Positions 47,717 to 62,740 of a DNA stretch of 64,000 nt are shown here, in pieces. Below the pieces are notes generated by a model that was not told the origin of the DNA, made no database searches, and saw nothing but the letters and a program-made list of their open reading frames with translations. How positions within the stretch are numbered: the stretch's first letter is position 1; each line of letters starts with the position of its first letter. The position numbers and the translations under genes were made by a program. This stretch comes from Isoetes taiwanensis (lineage: Eukaryota; Streptophyta; Lycopodiopsida; Isoetales; Isoetaceae). The stretch lies in assembly GCA_021234155.1 (NCBI GenBank), contig JAJEKV010000028.1:12852134-12916133 (forward strand), written 5' to 3'.

Positions 47717-50700
47717 TTTTTTTTTTTTGAAGAACTGTGTCAGCAATATATTAAAAGAATGGTAATGTTACAAAGCAAGTGAGGAGGAAGGAGAACTGCC
47801 CCAAAGAGACAGTGATACCTCGACACTCCACAACAACTACAACTCTACTGCTGTACAAACTGACCATCACCATCTACCACACCCAAGAAGTCCCGCCAAA
47901 TGGAAAACTTCCGCTCTACTAATCCGGGAACACCAAAAGCTTTGAAATAGCTTGTACCTCGAAGTCGAGGAATCGAGAGGCGCTTGTTTCTGCTGAATCC
48001 CCCGAAAGATCCACAACCGCCGCCGCTTCCAAATCAACCACACCAACCAAGCCACGCGACGGATGCAAGGCTTGTCGCCGTCTGGCGCCAAGCACCGGAT
48101 ACACATGAAGCAAGCAATTGTTGACTATTCAATCTCACGAAACAGAGCCCCGACCCAATCCCGTGCAAACGCAAATGAGGGCATAAAACCAGACAATGCT
48201 CCACAGTCTCACGATGAAGGCCACAACAAGGGCAAAGAGGGCTCACACCCGGCCTAAACTGACTCACAAGGACATTCACCCTGATACAGCGGTGCACCAC
48301 CTGCCACAGAAGCACCCGAACCTTCGGTGGGGGAAGTGAGCTCCATGTCCACGCCCAAACCGAAGCCATCGAGAACCCGGAAGTCGCAGAGACCACTTGC
48401 CCGGAAGGGGCGAGAGAGTGTCATGAATAGCCAACACCCTAAGAAGAAGACCGCACAAAACAAGAAGATACAACATCTGGATGAACCTTCCAAACCTGCA
48501 CCACCACATCACCCTGAGGGACTATAGGTATGTGTAGCGGAATACTCCCCGCCACTTGTTCCCAGATAGCCCGGCCATCGTCCTTCAGCAAAAGCGAAGC
48601 TCGAAAGAACTCCCCACGGCTAGCTGACCATCCCAATACCAATCCTCCAAGGTGAGCACAGAAGACGCCTCCAACGGGCTCAAGGCCGGAGCATGCACGA
48701 TGTGGCCAAGGGCAAAAACGCGAGGAGGTAGAGGAACCCACAAGAAAGGAGAAGAGTGGTGATAAACCGAGGCATAATCTAGCTGGAAGAGCACACGACG
48801 CGATCCCAAGCCCGCAACACCCCCCGCGGAGAAAAGGGGATGCATGTGGGAAAGGCCGGAGACCATACAACAAAGTGCCTGTGGCAACTCTACATGCAAT
48901 GACGACTTTCCAAATGCCACACAATGGCGAAGAGATTGCCACAATAGTGCCGCACCAGGAGAAGATGCTCCATCCTGAGAATGCTCCAAATAAACTTAGA
49001 GACCAACACCTTACTATGCAAAGTGCCAAATCCGAATGGCCAAGCCCCCATCCTCCCTGGGCGGAGACACTTCCACCAAGCCACTTTAACAACCGCCCCT
49101 TCATCATCCCCGCCCCACACACAAAATTTGAACAATCTTATCCAAAGCCGTATCTTACCCTCGGGAGCTAACATCGCAGATCTGTGTATACACATGAGTG
49201 CTACAAAGTAACCGACTTGGCAATAGTGATCCTACCCGCCATGGACAACTTGCTACCCTTCCACCAATTGAGGTGTTTTCGCAACCCCCGCAAAATCTCA
49301 TCCCACACCCTCCCCATGGAAACATCCCTCCAAAGGGAATACCCAATGACTTAGTACACACATTACCCGGAAGCACCTTCCAAGGGAATAGAGCCAAACA
49401 AGGGGGAGGCGGAGTCAATCGGGCCCATAATGCGGAGCATTTACCCCAGTCGGAAGAATGCCTCGAGGCCAAGGAGAAAGTATCCAACAAACCCTTCACA
49501 TTCCGCAATTTCCTCTTACGCCACCAAGAAGAGAAAAGTGTCATCGGCATGGCCCTGGTTAATAATCTGGCGACTACCATCCCCGCATCCAAAGCCCATC
49601 CACCACCCCCTCCTCCACTGCAGCCAAAAACACCGGAGACAAGGTGCCTCGCCACAATCGTAAACAAAAATGGTGCCAAAGGGCACCCCCGACGCACCCT
49701 CCGCCTAAGGAGAAAAGGCGGAGGGTTCACCCCGGGCACACCATCAGAGCCCGCGGCTGACCTATGCAGACTTCATGATCGTTCTCTCGTAAAGCGTGGA
49801 CCACAGCCCAACGCTAACATCATGGCGCATAAGAACTCCTAACGGACACTATCATAAGCTTTGGCAAAGTCAAGCTTAAGATAGGCAATGCCTTGACTGT
49901 TCTCGGCCCAATAAAGGCCCTCATAAGCTGCGGCAACATTAGTCAAAATGTTCCTCCTGGGAACAAACCCGCATCGCAGACCTTACTAATGGAAGAAGTC
50001 AACACCGGCTTCAACTTCTCGGCGGGGCTTCGCAATAATCTTGTACACGAGAGGACAACAAGGATATAGGCCTCCAATCATTAATAGTAGAAGGTCGCTT
50101 AACCTTAGGAATCAAGGAAATGCATGCGGTATTCAAGATCCTATCCATGTGAGAAGACTGCAAAGCAACTCAAGATACACACGGTACAATGCACTCACCA
50201 GCCCACTCCCAATAAGTCTCGAAAGAACTCCACTGGGGATGCCATCCAGCCCGGGACATTTATCCTTGGCCATGCACATACATGCCTCAGCTAAATCCTC
50301 TCGAGAGCTCCTGCTCCAAGCTCTCACGTTGGTGAGGCAAAATAGATGGCTTAACAGCCCCAAAACAAGCTCCCCTGCATCTCCCCGCCATAGGGAAGAG
50401 TGCATTTGCGAAAAAAACCCCGAGAAATGAGCATGCACATACCTCTGCGCAACTCAGCGGGATCCTCCAAAGTCCGGCCATCAGGCAAAGCAAGGGACGC
50501 CATAGATGCTGCATATCGCCGCTGCCTAGCTGCTCTGAAGAACACCGACGAACTTGTATCCCCCTCCTTCAACCAGGTAAGGGCTGCCTTCACACGTGCC
50601 TCATGCACTTTAACCTGCTCCAAAGCAACAATACGCCGCAACACCGCATTCTCCCTAATGCCATCGAAGGCTGCGCTACCGAATCTTCCAACTCCCGATA

Positions 50701-51655
50701 AAGACTATGCAACTCCTCGCCGCTCCCGCCGCACACACGCGCCTACCAAAGACCTTAGCAAAACGCTTCACCCTGGCCAACGCAGTCACCATACCAGACA
50801 TACCCTTCAGAGATGAAAAGGTATCAAGCCACAACTCCTGGCACTGGGCCGAGAAATCCGCATCAGCCAGAAGCCGGGTGTTCAAACGGAACACCGTCCG
50901 AGAAGGCCGAGAGGCAAACCACACCCCGACCGACAAAACCCGAGGGTAATGATCAGAAATGGAGGTAGACGAATCGTTACTCGGTGCAAAGAGGGCACAC
51001 CATCCAACGCGCATGGGGAAGCATAGCACCGGTCATGCCTAGCATACACGCCGCCCGCACCAATCGCCTATTACAATAGGTGAAAGACAAGTCCCGGGGA
51101 CCTCAACCAAGGCCAAATCCTGCAACAAACGAGACCACCGGGTCCCTCTCAAATCCCCCCGCACAAGCCGGGTGCGAAACAGGCGATCTTCTACTCGCTC
51201 TACCATATTGAAATCCCCTAACAACAACCAAGCAACCTCAAGAACCCACCAAGGGCTCGAACTTATTCGGATGTGGCCCACAAAGCACCCCCGAGAGAAG
51301 GCTGATTAGGGGCATAAACATTAACAATCCCCCACTCTTGCCCGCCCTCCAACCACTTAATTATTGCCCACCGACCAAAACCATGTCTGGCTGCGAGTAT
51401 GTGACTCGCACATCCATCTTCCAAGCAATAAGAGTACCCCCACTAGTCCTTTAAGAAGAAGCAATAAAGCCAAACTGCCTACCAACCATATTCATGAGCC
51501 TGGACATATCACCCCTGTGACACTTATGCTCCTGAATGCAAACAATATCAGGACGCAACTGCCGAAGTGCCAAAGAAACACGAGCCCTCTTACTACTAGA
51601 GGACCGCACCCCCCGCACATTCCAACTGAGGATCGACCTACTAATGGTGTTTAAT
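47717..51655 (-). mobile_element. LINE B, minus strand, 5'-truncated, with poly(A)
   Basis: Read right to left this is a 3.94-kb L1-type LINE covering nearly all of ORF2 and the 3' UTR. It begins at the ORF2 start (ILSWNVRGVRSSSSKRARV, then IVCIQEHK: the endonuclease N terminus). RT landmarks follow: ISLIPKVKRPSTINDWR near 50100, RRGCPLAPFLF near 49690, and a catalytic box HADDTFLFLVA at 49551-49519. The C-terminal zinc knuckle is CPCCGLHRETVEHCLVLC near 48200. The 3' end is AGTTCTTC plus an A-run of about 15. ORF1 is absent. Many frameshifts and stops are present. It is GC-rich compared with its AT-rich host, showing separate origin. Confidence 0.85.
49519..49551 (-). other. LINE B RT catalytic box with Tyr to His
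   Basis: The codons give HADDT where LINEs have YADD or FADD. The two catalytic aspartates are intact. Confidence 0.6.
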
Positions 51656-51833
51656 ATATTTTTCTCAGTATATAGATGGTGCATCTGGAAGAAATGGATT
51701 TTGCATCAGGCTTTGTGCCACGTCAAATCTTAACAAAATCAACTCAGGCTTATTATAAGGAGTCCAGAGAATTTGTGGTACATGGAACTTTGAGAGTAGA
51801 TAAATTGGGATCCCACTATTGTGGTGCACAACA
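51656..51833 (+). repeat. LTR-end-like segment before a primer-binding site
   Basis: The segment ends GTGGTGCACAACA directly upstream of a primer-binding site, so it may be the 3' end of a copia-type or TRIM LTR. Its left part is cut by the LINE B insertion. It does not match the LTR candidate at 4845-5372. Confidence 0.4.
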
Positions 51834-51835
51834 AT

Positions 51836-51847
51836 TGGTATCAGAGC
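51836..51847 (+). other. initiator-Met tRNA primer-binding site
   Basis: TGGTATCAGAGC is the primer-binding site typical of plant copia and TRIM elements, complementary to the 3' end of initiator methionine tRNA. It follows a CA-ending segment by two bases. No gag is recognised after it. Confidence 0.6.
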
Positions 51848-52480
51848 GAAGTGATGATCTGACATGTGAACGACTACCACAACTAGCAAATGATATGTTT
51901 ATATTTTAAACCATAGACAAAGGCTTGCTTCCAACCTCCAAAAGTCATTACGAACTTGGCTCTTCAATTATATCTGAACAATGATGAAATAAATGCCATT
52001 GAGTGCAATTTGAGTATGAAATTATATTTGTTCATATTTTACAGTAACCAGTAAACTAGCCACAGTAATCCCTAAACCAACTTTGACTGGTCTAGACTAG
52101 TCTTTTCAAACTAGCTAGCTTTGTCCTATTGCCAGCGAGCAGCCAAAGTGGAGGACATGTATAGGCTTTTAAGTTCTATCACATTGGGGATCATCATTCT
52201 ATTATTAAGCTTGCTGCTAGTACTGCTATGATATGGTGGGTATTTAGAATTGAGCATTATCCCTCTATCATAGATGCAATCTAAGATAAACTTGCTGCAA
52301 TTTGGATAAAATTGTATGATAATAATCTAGGAATACTCCACACAGTCTCTGTCAAAATATTGGATACAAAGTTGAAAATATCTTGTTGTCAATCGTAAGA
52401 AACTATTGTCACAACTTAGTTATAACATTGTTTAAAAGTTGTTGTTATAATGCACTTAAAGTGCAATATGAACTTGACAA
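51848..52480. other. interior of insertion I, right side
   Basis: AT-rich sequence without a recognised gene. It leads into the right subterminal region rich in TTGACAC motifs. Confidence 0.4.
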
Positions 52481-52626
52481 AAAGATGTCACTGCCTTAAT
52501 AAAATGTTTGACACTATGGCTTTGACACAATCCTGCCACAATGGCACCATTTTGTGTCAAGATAGCAGCATTCGTCATAAAGTTGTCACTACACTTATGT
52601 CTTGACACAAGCGTTGACACTATAAC

Positions 52627-53757
52627 CCCTTCCCCACACTGGGGACACCAAAGTACCCATTCTGCTTTATGCTGATGACTTAAGCATGATGGCTACAAAA
52701 AATAAGGGGATGCACAAGTTACTGAGGCTTCTAGGGATCTTCTGTGAGAGAACAGGGTTAACGGTGAACCTTGCAAAAACCAAAATAGTCATTTTCGGTA
52801 ACAGGAACAGACATAGACCCTTCAGGTACATGGGGACAGAATTGGAGGAATCAACAGAATACAAGTATCTGGGATATGACGCACATGGCATGGGGAAATG
52901 GGCTAAAGGGGCGGATGCCAGGTTTCAATCAGCCATTGGGAGCTACTTCAGTATGAAAAATTTCTGTAATAAAAGCAGAATAATCGACTAGGAGATCAAA
53001 TGCTATCTGTTCAGTGTAGTGGTCGTATCGACGCAACTGTATGGGGCGAGGCATGGGACCAGGCCTACCAGATAAGAAATGGGACAAACAAGAGGGGATC
53101 CTTAGACAATGTCATAAACAGGAATTAAAGGTGCAGGCAAATACACCCCTGACAGTCATGATATACAAGACAGACCAGAAACCAATGGAAGTGAGAGCGT
53201 GGGAAAGGACTATCATGTATTTAGTAAAAGACAATGCAGGGGGTCATCCAGGAAAGCTGTCAAGCATTGCAATCAATGAGTCAGCAAAATCACACATCAT
53301 TGTAAGCAGTGGATGGTTCAAGGATGTAGCGATATGGACTAGAAAAATGGGGATGAACCTGAGTGATCTTGTAAACGATGGGAAATGGAATGAAGACTGG
53401 GCCGACAAAGCTACACGAGCATGGCTGCAAAAACATGCCGGACCCAAGACACTCTGGCTCACGACAGTTTTCAATCCAGAACAACAGATAGGACAGCAGA
53501 TGTACCGAGACAATCTGCTAGGGAAGGCCAGGAGGGATGTCCTGGTGAGATTTAGGATGGGGAGCCACGATCTAAGAATTGAAAAGGACAGATGGAGGAA
53601 AATAGAAAGGGAGAACCGGATATGCAGAATCTGTGACACAGGAAAAGTAGAAGATGAGAACCACCTGCTAAACGATTGTCCAATGTACGGAGACATCAGG
53701 AACAAATACAAGCCAGTACATACCCTAATGACAAGGGCAGATAAAATGAAAGATCTA
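52627..53757 (+). pseudogene. LINE A reverse transcriptase, second part, with zinc knuckle
   Basis: The frame begins GDTKVPILLYADDLSMMA with an intact YADD catalytic box. It continues ERTGLTVNLAKTKIVIFGN (the usual LxVNxxKTKxxxF) and EYKYLGYDAHGMGKW. A TAG at about 52989 and a frameshift near 53030 lead to a second frame (53041 on) that ends in a zf-RVT zinc knuckle, CRICDTGKVEDENHLLNDC. The frame reaches KMKDL at the insertion point. The stop that follows belongs to insertion II. Confidence 0.87.
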
Positions 53758-53850
53758 AACAAAGTTTAAAATGAAACGCACTAATTTGCTCCAAACGCAC
53801 TTTAAAAGGAATCTTTGAAAGATTCCCTAAAATCTCCCCAAAAAATGCCC
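53758..53850. repeat. left terminal repeat region of insertion II
   Basis: The outer 25 bases pair with the right end. Inside, AAACGCACT recurs and GGAATCTTTGAAAGATTCC forms a 9-bp-arm hairpin. GAAAGATTCC also occurs in the inverse of the right end. Confidence 0.75.
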
Positions 53851-54362
53851 TTTTCTTGGTATATTTGTGACAAGTGTGACAATTTGAATATTTTAGGCAC
53901 CATTTTTGGAGGGGAATTTGAACTCAGCTTCCATTCAAATTTGTTTGGTACCATTTTTTGGCCCCCTAGTTTGGTTTGAGAAATAGTAATATTTTTAAGG
54001 ACAAAACAAAATAGACATTGAAAAAACACAGCAAGCGCTAAGAGTGCCCAAAAACGTATTTAGGTCAAAGTTTATGAATTCACTACAAAATTATGAACAA
54101 AATTGCCAAAAATGCAACACATTTTGATATTGCCTCAATGAAGCAAATATTTTCACCTTAAAGTGTGCCTCACACGCGAAGTTGAAGTCGAAGATGCTTT
54201 GCGCTTTGCCTTATACACTTGCTCTTATTTGTTCCTCCGGTTTGCTATAGACTTACTCAGATCTTTGCGATGGCTTAATATGTATCCAATCTGGATTTTT
54301 TTTAGACTTTGTAATTTATTTGTCTCTGTAGTCCTTAGTTTCTTCCAAATAAATTTCAAGAT
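53851..54362. other. left subterminal sequence of insertion II
   Basis: AT-rich sequence. A frame at 54163-54369 has no recognised family. No repeat was noticed. Confidence 0.4.
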
Positions 54363-54599
54363 GGTATAAATTTATACCTCAATAGATAGTAATGTGTGGA
54401 CATAGTATGCTAGAGAGTTCGCACGGTATAAATTTATACCGCAAGAGGACTCGAGCGGTATAGATTTATACAACAAGAGGACTCGAGCGGTATAAATTTA
54501 TACAGCAAGAGGACTCGAGCGGTATAAATTTATACCGCAAGAGGACCCGAGCGGTATAAATTTATACCGCAAGAGTTTTCTCGGTATAAATTTATACCA
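54363..54599. repeat. array of a 20-bp palindrome, 32-bp period
   Basis: The palindrome GCGGTATAAATTTATACCGC, or a close variant, occurs seven times. The regular part starts at 54424, 54456, 54488, 54520 and 54552, a 32-base spacing with GCAAGAGGACTCGA between units. Outlying copies lie at 54363 and 54583. Matching palindromes occur near the right end of the element (61067-61114). Repeated subterminal palindromes are what a transposase or other dimeric protein could bind; that is an inference. Confidence 0.88.
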
Positions 54600-54627
54600 G
54601 AGATATATATATATATATATATATATA

Positions 54628-57531
54628 CTTTCCTTTGCCTAGGGTCTAATCTAGCCAAGTCCATACTCCTAACTCGGTCACTTAACCGAAGCTAGAGAAA
54701 TTCTGTCCTGGCACTACCCAGGCCCTAAACCAAATGAGTCCAACAAGAATACTAAATAAGCTCAATATTTGTCTGAAGCTGTACATTACTTTCACATTCA
54801 GGCTACCTAGTAGAGGGCTGATTTCTCAAGCCCCAAAACTATGTGTCCTTAATGAAAAACTGTTACAAGCGATTCTTAAGCACATCTCAATACTTAACAT
54901 TTAGGGATATTTAGTCGAGGGCTGATTTCTCAAGCCCCAAAACTATGCATCCTTAATGAAAAGTAGTTGATACAAATTCTAAAGCATACGTACAAAGTAG
55001 AGAGCAAATTGCAAAGTAGACTTATCTTGAAAGTGTATAGTTTAAATAATAACTTGTAAAACGTATAGCATACAGTTACATTTTTTTCGTAATTCCATAA
55101 CCTTCCATGTTAACGCCAACCCTGGTAGCAAAAACAGAGACAATTGGAGGAGAGAACCCGTACCTGCAGCCAATCATGCAAACGTTAGCAGTAATCCCGG
55201 TAACGATGCAAGGGCCAAAAGGTACATTGGGTCTCTCAGCTTATCGCTGATCACCAATTGTATCCTTTTGCCCTGAGTTAGTTTTAACAAGAAAGAGAGA
55301 TGGAAATATAACTTAAGAATCTTTTCAAATTCAACCTATTTGCTTTATGCACTTTTTATGCAAACAAGGTGTAGCCATCATAAATAGTGAACCGATTTTA
55401 AATCGTAGTCATCATTTTGATCCTTAAATGCTTAAAGCATATAACCTTAAAAGTCCATAACTATATGTTTATGTTTCAAATTACTAGAGCAAACGGACTG
55501 TAATAACCTTTTTTAGCAGTCCAGATATGTTTTGAAGCTCCATTATCCAAGTACGAGAGTTAAAGTTTGCTCGATTATTTGCAAGACCTGATTATGATAG
55601 CTCCTTTCATGTAAGCGCCTTGTTTTCTCATTGTTTCTCCAGCTAGCAGGCCATGCCATTCAATCCAGGCATCACAAGGTCTATATTAGCATGGATCCAG
55701 AAAAAATCCCTGAAGCAGCATCATATTTGTATGGCCCTGTATGTACAGATCTGGAATTTGTATCAGAATAAGCATAATAGAGCCACCATCTGCTGTTATG
55801 GTATGGCGGTAACAGCCATAATTTCCATCTTATCTATTTATGCCAGAGTAAAAAAATACCTGTAAAGCTCCAACACAGAGCAAATCGATGGTAATGACTG
55901 CTCCTAAGAGCGAATCGGCCAGTACCGCCTTCAACAAAATGTATGGCTTTCATTTTTTGCTGAATTCGGATCATGAAGCAAGCTCTGCCGACTAGGCTCA
56001 TGAGGAGCTTGTTTCCAAAAATCCGAAAGATGGCATATCCAAAAAAGCCTTTAAGGCTTGCAAAAGCCAAATCGGCCATGACAAAACGCCAGCATGCCAT
56101 GTTTGCAACCAGAAGCGGCTGACTCTGAATCAATGCTAGTATAAAATATCAGAGAACAAATGGATTCTGTACCAAAACAGACTTGCTACAGACACATCGA
56201 TTTCCAGATTTGCATAAAGCTTCTGTCTTGCATAAGTCTGCAGTCATCTTGGCTTCCCATAAATCCGACCAGCCCATTTTCGGCATGGGATGACCACGTT
56301 TCATGTTTCTTCTGCTATAACAGGCAGATTCGATCTGTCTCAGCCCTTTTAGGGCGGCCATTTAGGCGCAACAGGGAGTTGAAACCCTAAATCGATTTAT
56401 GCAAAAGACCGTCACAATTTTCCAAGGTAATTTGGCATACGTATGCTACACAATTCACATTGTGGAAAAGATGTCCCCATTTCCGTTAAAGGAAACTATA
56501 GTCTCAGCTTTTGTATCTTGCCCAATTAATGATATCTATCATAGGATCTTTAACCAAGTAAATCCTATAGGAACAAGACATCATATCATATACATGTCTT
56601 ATCATGCTATAGCTTTAAGCCTAAAGCTTAAAGATGTCATATCATATCGTGCATGTAGGTTCATGCATGCAAAACTTTTTACAAAAGCCACCACTTGGCA
56701 AGCATGGCATGTCCCAACATTATATGCCTTTATAAAAATTACACGTACCATAGCCAAGTTGACCATAGTGCCTTTTGCATTTTTGCATGTTATGCACCCA
56801 ATTTATTGCATTAAATGTACCTTGCTTTATTAGCAAAGCAACATCTTGTACATGAGCTCTACTTTCACACTAGTTTAGCCATTGAAACAAATATTCCAAC
56901 ATGCGTTTCCACCTATTCCATTGGATACCAAATAGTTTGGCCATGGAACCATATAGCTCAAAATTAAAATTTTGGCAATTATTCTGCACCACTTTTATTC
57001 CATTTTAAGCATTCCTAGGCCCGAATCAAATGTCAAAGCCACATTAAAGGCATGGCCAAATTGAACATAAGGAATTGTTTTTGTCAATTTTGTTTAACAA
57101 AGCCTAAGCATATAGCCAAGGTCTCCAAATTATTTTTCTTGCCATATTCATTGCAGTATGCAAGGCAGGGGAGCATTCCGCCCTCGACAAGTCCGTCAAT
57201 TACTATCATCAATTTTGTTGACCCTAGCCAAGATGTGCATGTAATGGCCAATGTCTATGCGACCATAAATATCCAAGGAAAGTCTGCCTTAAATAAAGTC
57301 TGGACGCTATGCAAAAAGCTCCAGATAAAACATAGCTCTAGTAATTTGAGCGTGTATGCAAATAAAGGAGACAACATAGCTCTTAGTATTTTGAGCGGTG
57401 TTGAGAGAGTACTTGACCTCTCCTACAATGCAGTATGAGCTTCACAAGTCTTTGTAACTAGCTCTTTGTGTTGCAAACGTCTCCAACCTGTTATATATAT
57501 TTATATTTATATATATATATAGCATCCTACC
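54628..57531. repeat. 2.9-kb direct repeat, copy 1
   Basis: From CTTTCCTTTGCCTAGGG to ACCTGTTATATATATTTATA the block is nearly identical to 57987-60916. The offset is 3359 bases at the start and 3408 later, because copy 2 has about 49 extra bases in total near 58700-58730 and 59022-59040. Both outer edges are AT dinucleotide tracts. Open frames at 56399-56833 (144 codons) and 57052-57438 (128 codons) have no recognised family. The first encodes the same protein in both copies. Confidence 0.9.
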
Positions 57532-57986
57532 TCCTACCGCAGAAGTAGGGTCCTAAAAGAAAATTCAAGATATTGCTAGGTAGCGCAGGGGTACCTAGCA
57601 TTCTCGCTAGGACCCTACGCACGTATATCGTTACTACGTTAAAAGCTAAAAGATAAATCACATAGCGGATATTCATACCTTTATGGTCCCTTTCGGGTTT
57701 CAAGAAGCCCAATTTTTAATGTTCATAAACCATAGAAATCCGTCATCATTACGTGGCTAGTACTTGTCATTTATGAAATTTCCCAATGCATCGATAAATA
57801 GCAAACGGTGAAGTAAGTAGCAAAACCGGTAATAGCCAATGTAACAAGATGCTAAGCAAGTGCAAATGAAAAACATAATGTTCAATAAATCACGAGAGGT
57901 GTACTGTGTTCAATTAATTCAGGTGGACTCAAAAGGATAGAGTTTCATATCCTTGAATATGATATGAGATGTTTCAAAGATATATA
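57532..57986. other. spacer between the two 2.9-kb repeats
   Basis: A single-copy spacer of about 455 bases. Near its left edge, GTAGGGTCCTA and GCTAGG...CCTAGC-like phrases form local inverted repeats (for example TTGCTAGGTAGC with GTACCTAGCA, and AGGGTCCTA with TAGGACCCT). No coding is seen. Confidence 0.5.
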
Positions 57987-61047
<3,061 letters not shown>

Positions 61048-61066
61048 AAAAAAAAAAAGAATTCTT

Positions 61067-61114
61067 GCGGTATAAATCTATACCGCGAGACTTCCTGCGG
61101 TATAAATTTATACC
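61067..61114. repeat. right-side copies of the 20-bp palindrome
   Basis: GCGGTATAAATCTATACCGC (61067-61086) and GCGGTATAAATTTATACC (61097-61114) match the left array. Partial copies lie near 61226 and 61864. They place the motif at both ends of insertion II. Confidence 0.85.
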
Positions 61115-62280
61115 CTTTTTTTTTATATGTACAAATATGTGAACGTATATATATTAAATATATATATATATTAAGATGTATAAGATGTATATAGATATAT
61201 ATATACATAAAATATGTAGTCCAGGAGTATAAGTTTATATCGTGCAAAATCTTGTGGGGTCTTTCTTGCTCCCAAAGGTTTTTGCAACTTAATACTGTTG
61301 AAATAACACACTCAAGGGATAATTTTATGCGATTTTTCTTAGTTTTTAGTTCAAAAAGTTCTAAAATAGTTCTAGATTCTCCGACATTGTAATGCAATGT
61401 TAGAGCATAAATTAGTCGAATCCCGTTGTTATTTTATTTTTTTTCTCTACACACATGCTAACTTCACTTTTTAGGCAGCTCAAAAGCTGCTACTAAAAGG
61501 CAAAGGACCCCAAAATGTTATGGAGACACATGTGTTCAACGAGAAGGAAACTACGTAGTTTGTCCATAGGGGTGCGAGGAGTAGCAACCCTCAAAAGTTT
61601 ACCTATTTCTTTGCAAGCGGACAAAAAAAGCAAGATAGACAAATACTTCTCTGTGGAGAAATGTGCGTGGCGCCCACTTCGCTCTGGATGATGGAATTGT
61701 CTTTCAAGACTCTCAACATTGACAAGGAGCTTGACTATCTTCTCAACAACACTATATTGTGGATTGGTATTGTGCAAGCCCAAAGACATGATGAATACAT
61801 CTCCAGAGAACAACAAAGAAGGCCATGTAATCACAGGAGCTTCACTACTTCAACTTCGTTTCCTCGGTATAAATTTATCTCGGCATCGTCGGTTGGAACT
61901 TCAACTAATTGCATGATTTCGTGGATATATTACCATTTGTAACACCATATGATGCAAAAACAATAATTTTTCATTCAAGCAGTTTGTTCAACTGTCTCCC
62001 AATGTCTTTTAAGGTCAATTAGGATGTTTAGCCAAAATGGTTGTGAAATAACAAATTTTTTGTCTTCTATAACAGCCAATATAAACGTTCTAAGGGATAA
62101 GATACAAAAGCGTCTAATTTTTTCATATGAGTTTGCCCCATAATAAATCTTTGGCTTTCGTAGTGGTCCTTTTCCCCTCTAAAATGAGATATTTTTCTTT
62201 GTTGTTCTTCTCCTTAATGTTAAGTCTTCCTAAAATGTCTGTTTTCATGAGCAGTTTTATAAATCTTTAGACACAAGATA
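61115..62280. other. right subterminal sequence of insertion II
   Basis: AT-rich sequence. A minus frame at 61834-61493 (113 codons) is not recognised. No transposase motif was seen. Confidence 0.4.
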
Positions 62281-62383
62281 GTAAAAGAGTCCTTTTTAGG
62301 GGTATTTTAGAATTTTGTAAATTTTTAGAAGGAATCTTTCAAACGCACTTCTTAAATAAGTGCGTTTCATTTTAAACCTTGTT
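62281..62383. repeat. right terminal repeat region of insertion II
   Basis: The end reads AGTGCGTTTCATTTTAAACC, then TTGTT, inverse to the left end. Just inside, AAACGCACTT and AAGTGCGTTT form an inverted pair at about 62340-62367. Confidence 0.75.
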
Positions 62384-62740
62384 TCTAGCAGATGCAATCC
62401 AGGAAATGATAACCAAGCATCGAGAAGCACACAAAGAAAGAGGGCTTATAATATGAAAGGCGAGACATTGAAGCCCACAAACGCTCAGCTAAAAGTTGAT
62501 TAATAACGACTCATCCTCGCACGGCCATGAAGCCAGTCATAAGCAGAGTGCTGGTACTAATAGAAACTAAGAAAAGCCTTCAGAAAAGGCTACAATATAC
62601 CAGCGTGATGTGCTAGTAGCGCCCTTGTGGGAGCTCGCTTATGCTACATCAGTCCAGGGGCCTTAGGGCACAAGGGACAATAATTCTATTCTATTCTACT
62701 CTATTCTATTCTACTCTATTCTATTCTATTCTATTCTACA
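62384..62740 (+). mobile_element. LINE A C terminus, 3' UTR and pentamer tail
   Basis: After the repeated TCTA, the frame reads ADAIQEMITKHREAHKERGL, then II and a TGA at 62454-62456. It continues the frame left at KMKDL on the other side of insertion II. A 3' UTR of about 220 bases ends GGGCACAAGGGACAATAATT and runs into a tail of ATTCT and ACTCT pentamers (62675-62740). Confidence 0.8.

Larger units (their letters stand above)
42104..52626. mobile_element. insertion I: CACTA-like element, 10.5 kb, containing LINE B
   Basis: The left end begins CACTACAAGAGAAAGG, matching the CACTACAAGAAA start of plant CACTA (EnSpm) transposons, and lies directly after CCC. Before the resumed LINE A sequence there is again CCC (52627-52629), consistent with a 3-bp target duplication. 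Subterminal motifs occur at both sides: TTGACACTAT near 42196, 52508 and 52613, and the small hairpin ACGTCAA...TTGACGT near 42143. The right terminus does not show the expected TAGTG, so it is altered or the assignment is wrong. No transposase coding was recognised. The size includes the 3.9-kb LINE B. Confidence 0.55.

Noticed and set aside
48063-50816. Several long plus-strand frames opposite LINE B
   Set aside because: They are shadows of the GC-rich ORF2 on the minus strand; the ORF2 motifs are all on the minus strand.
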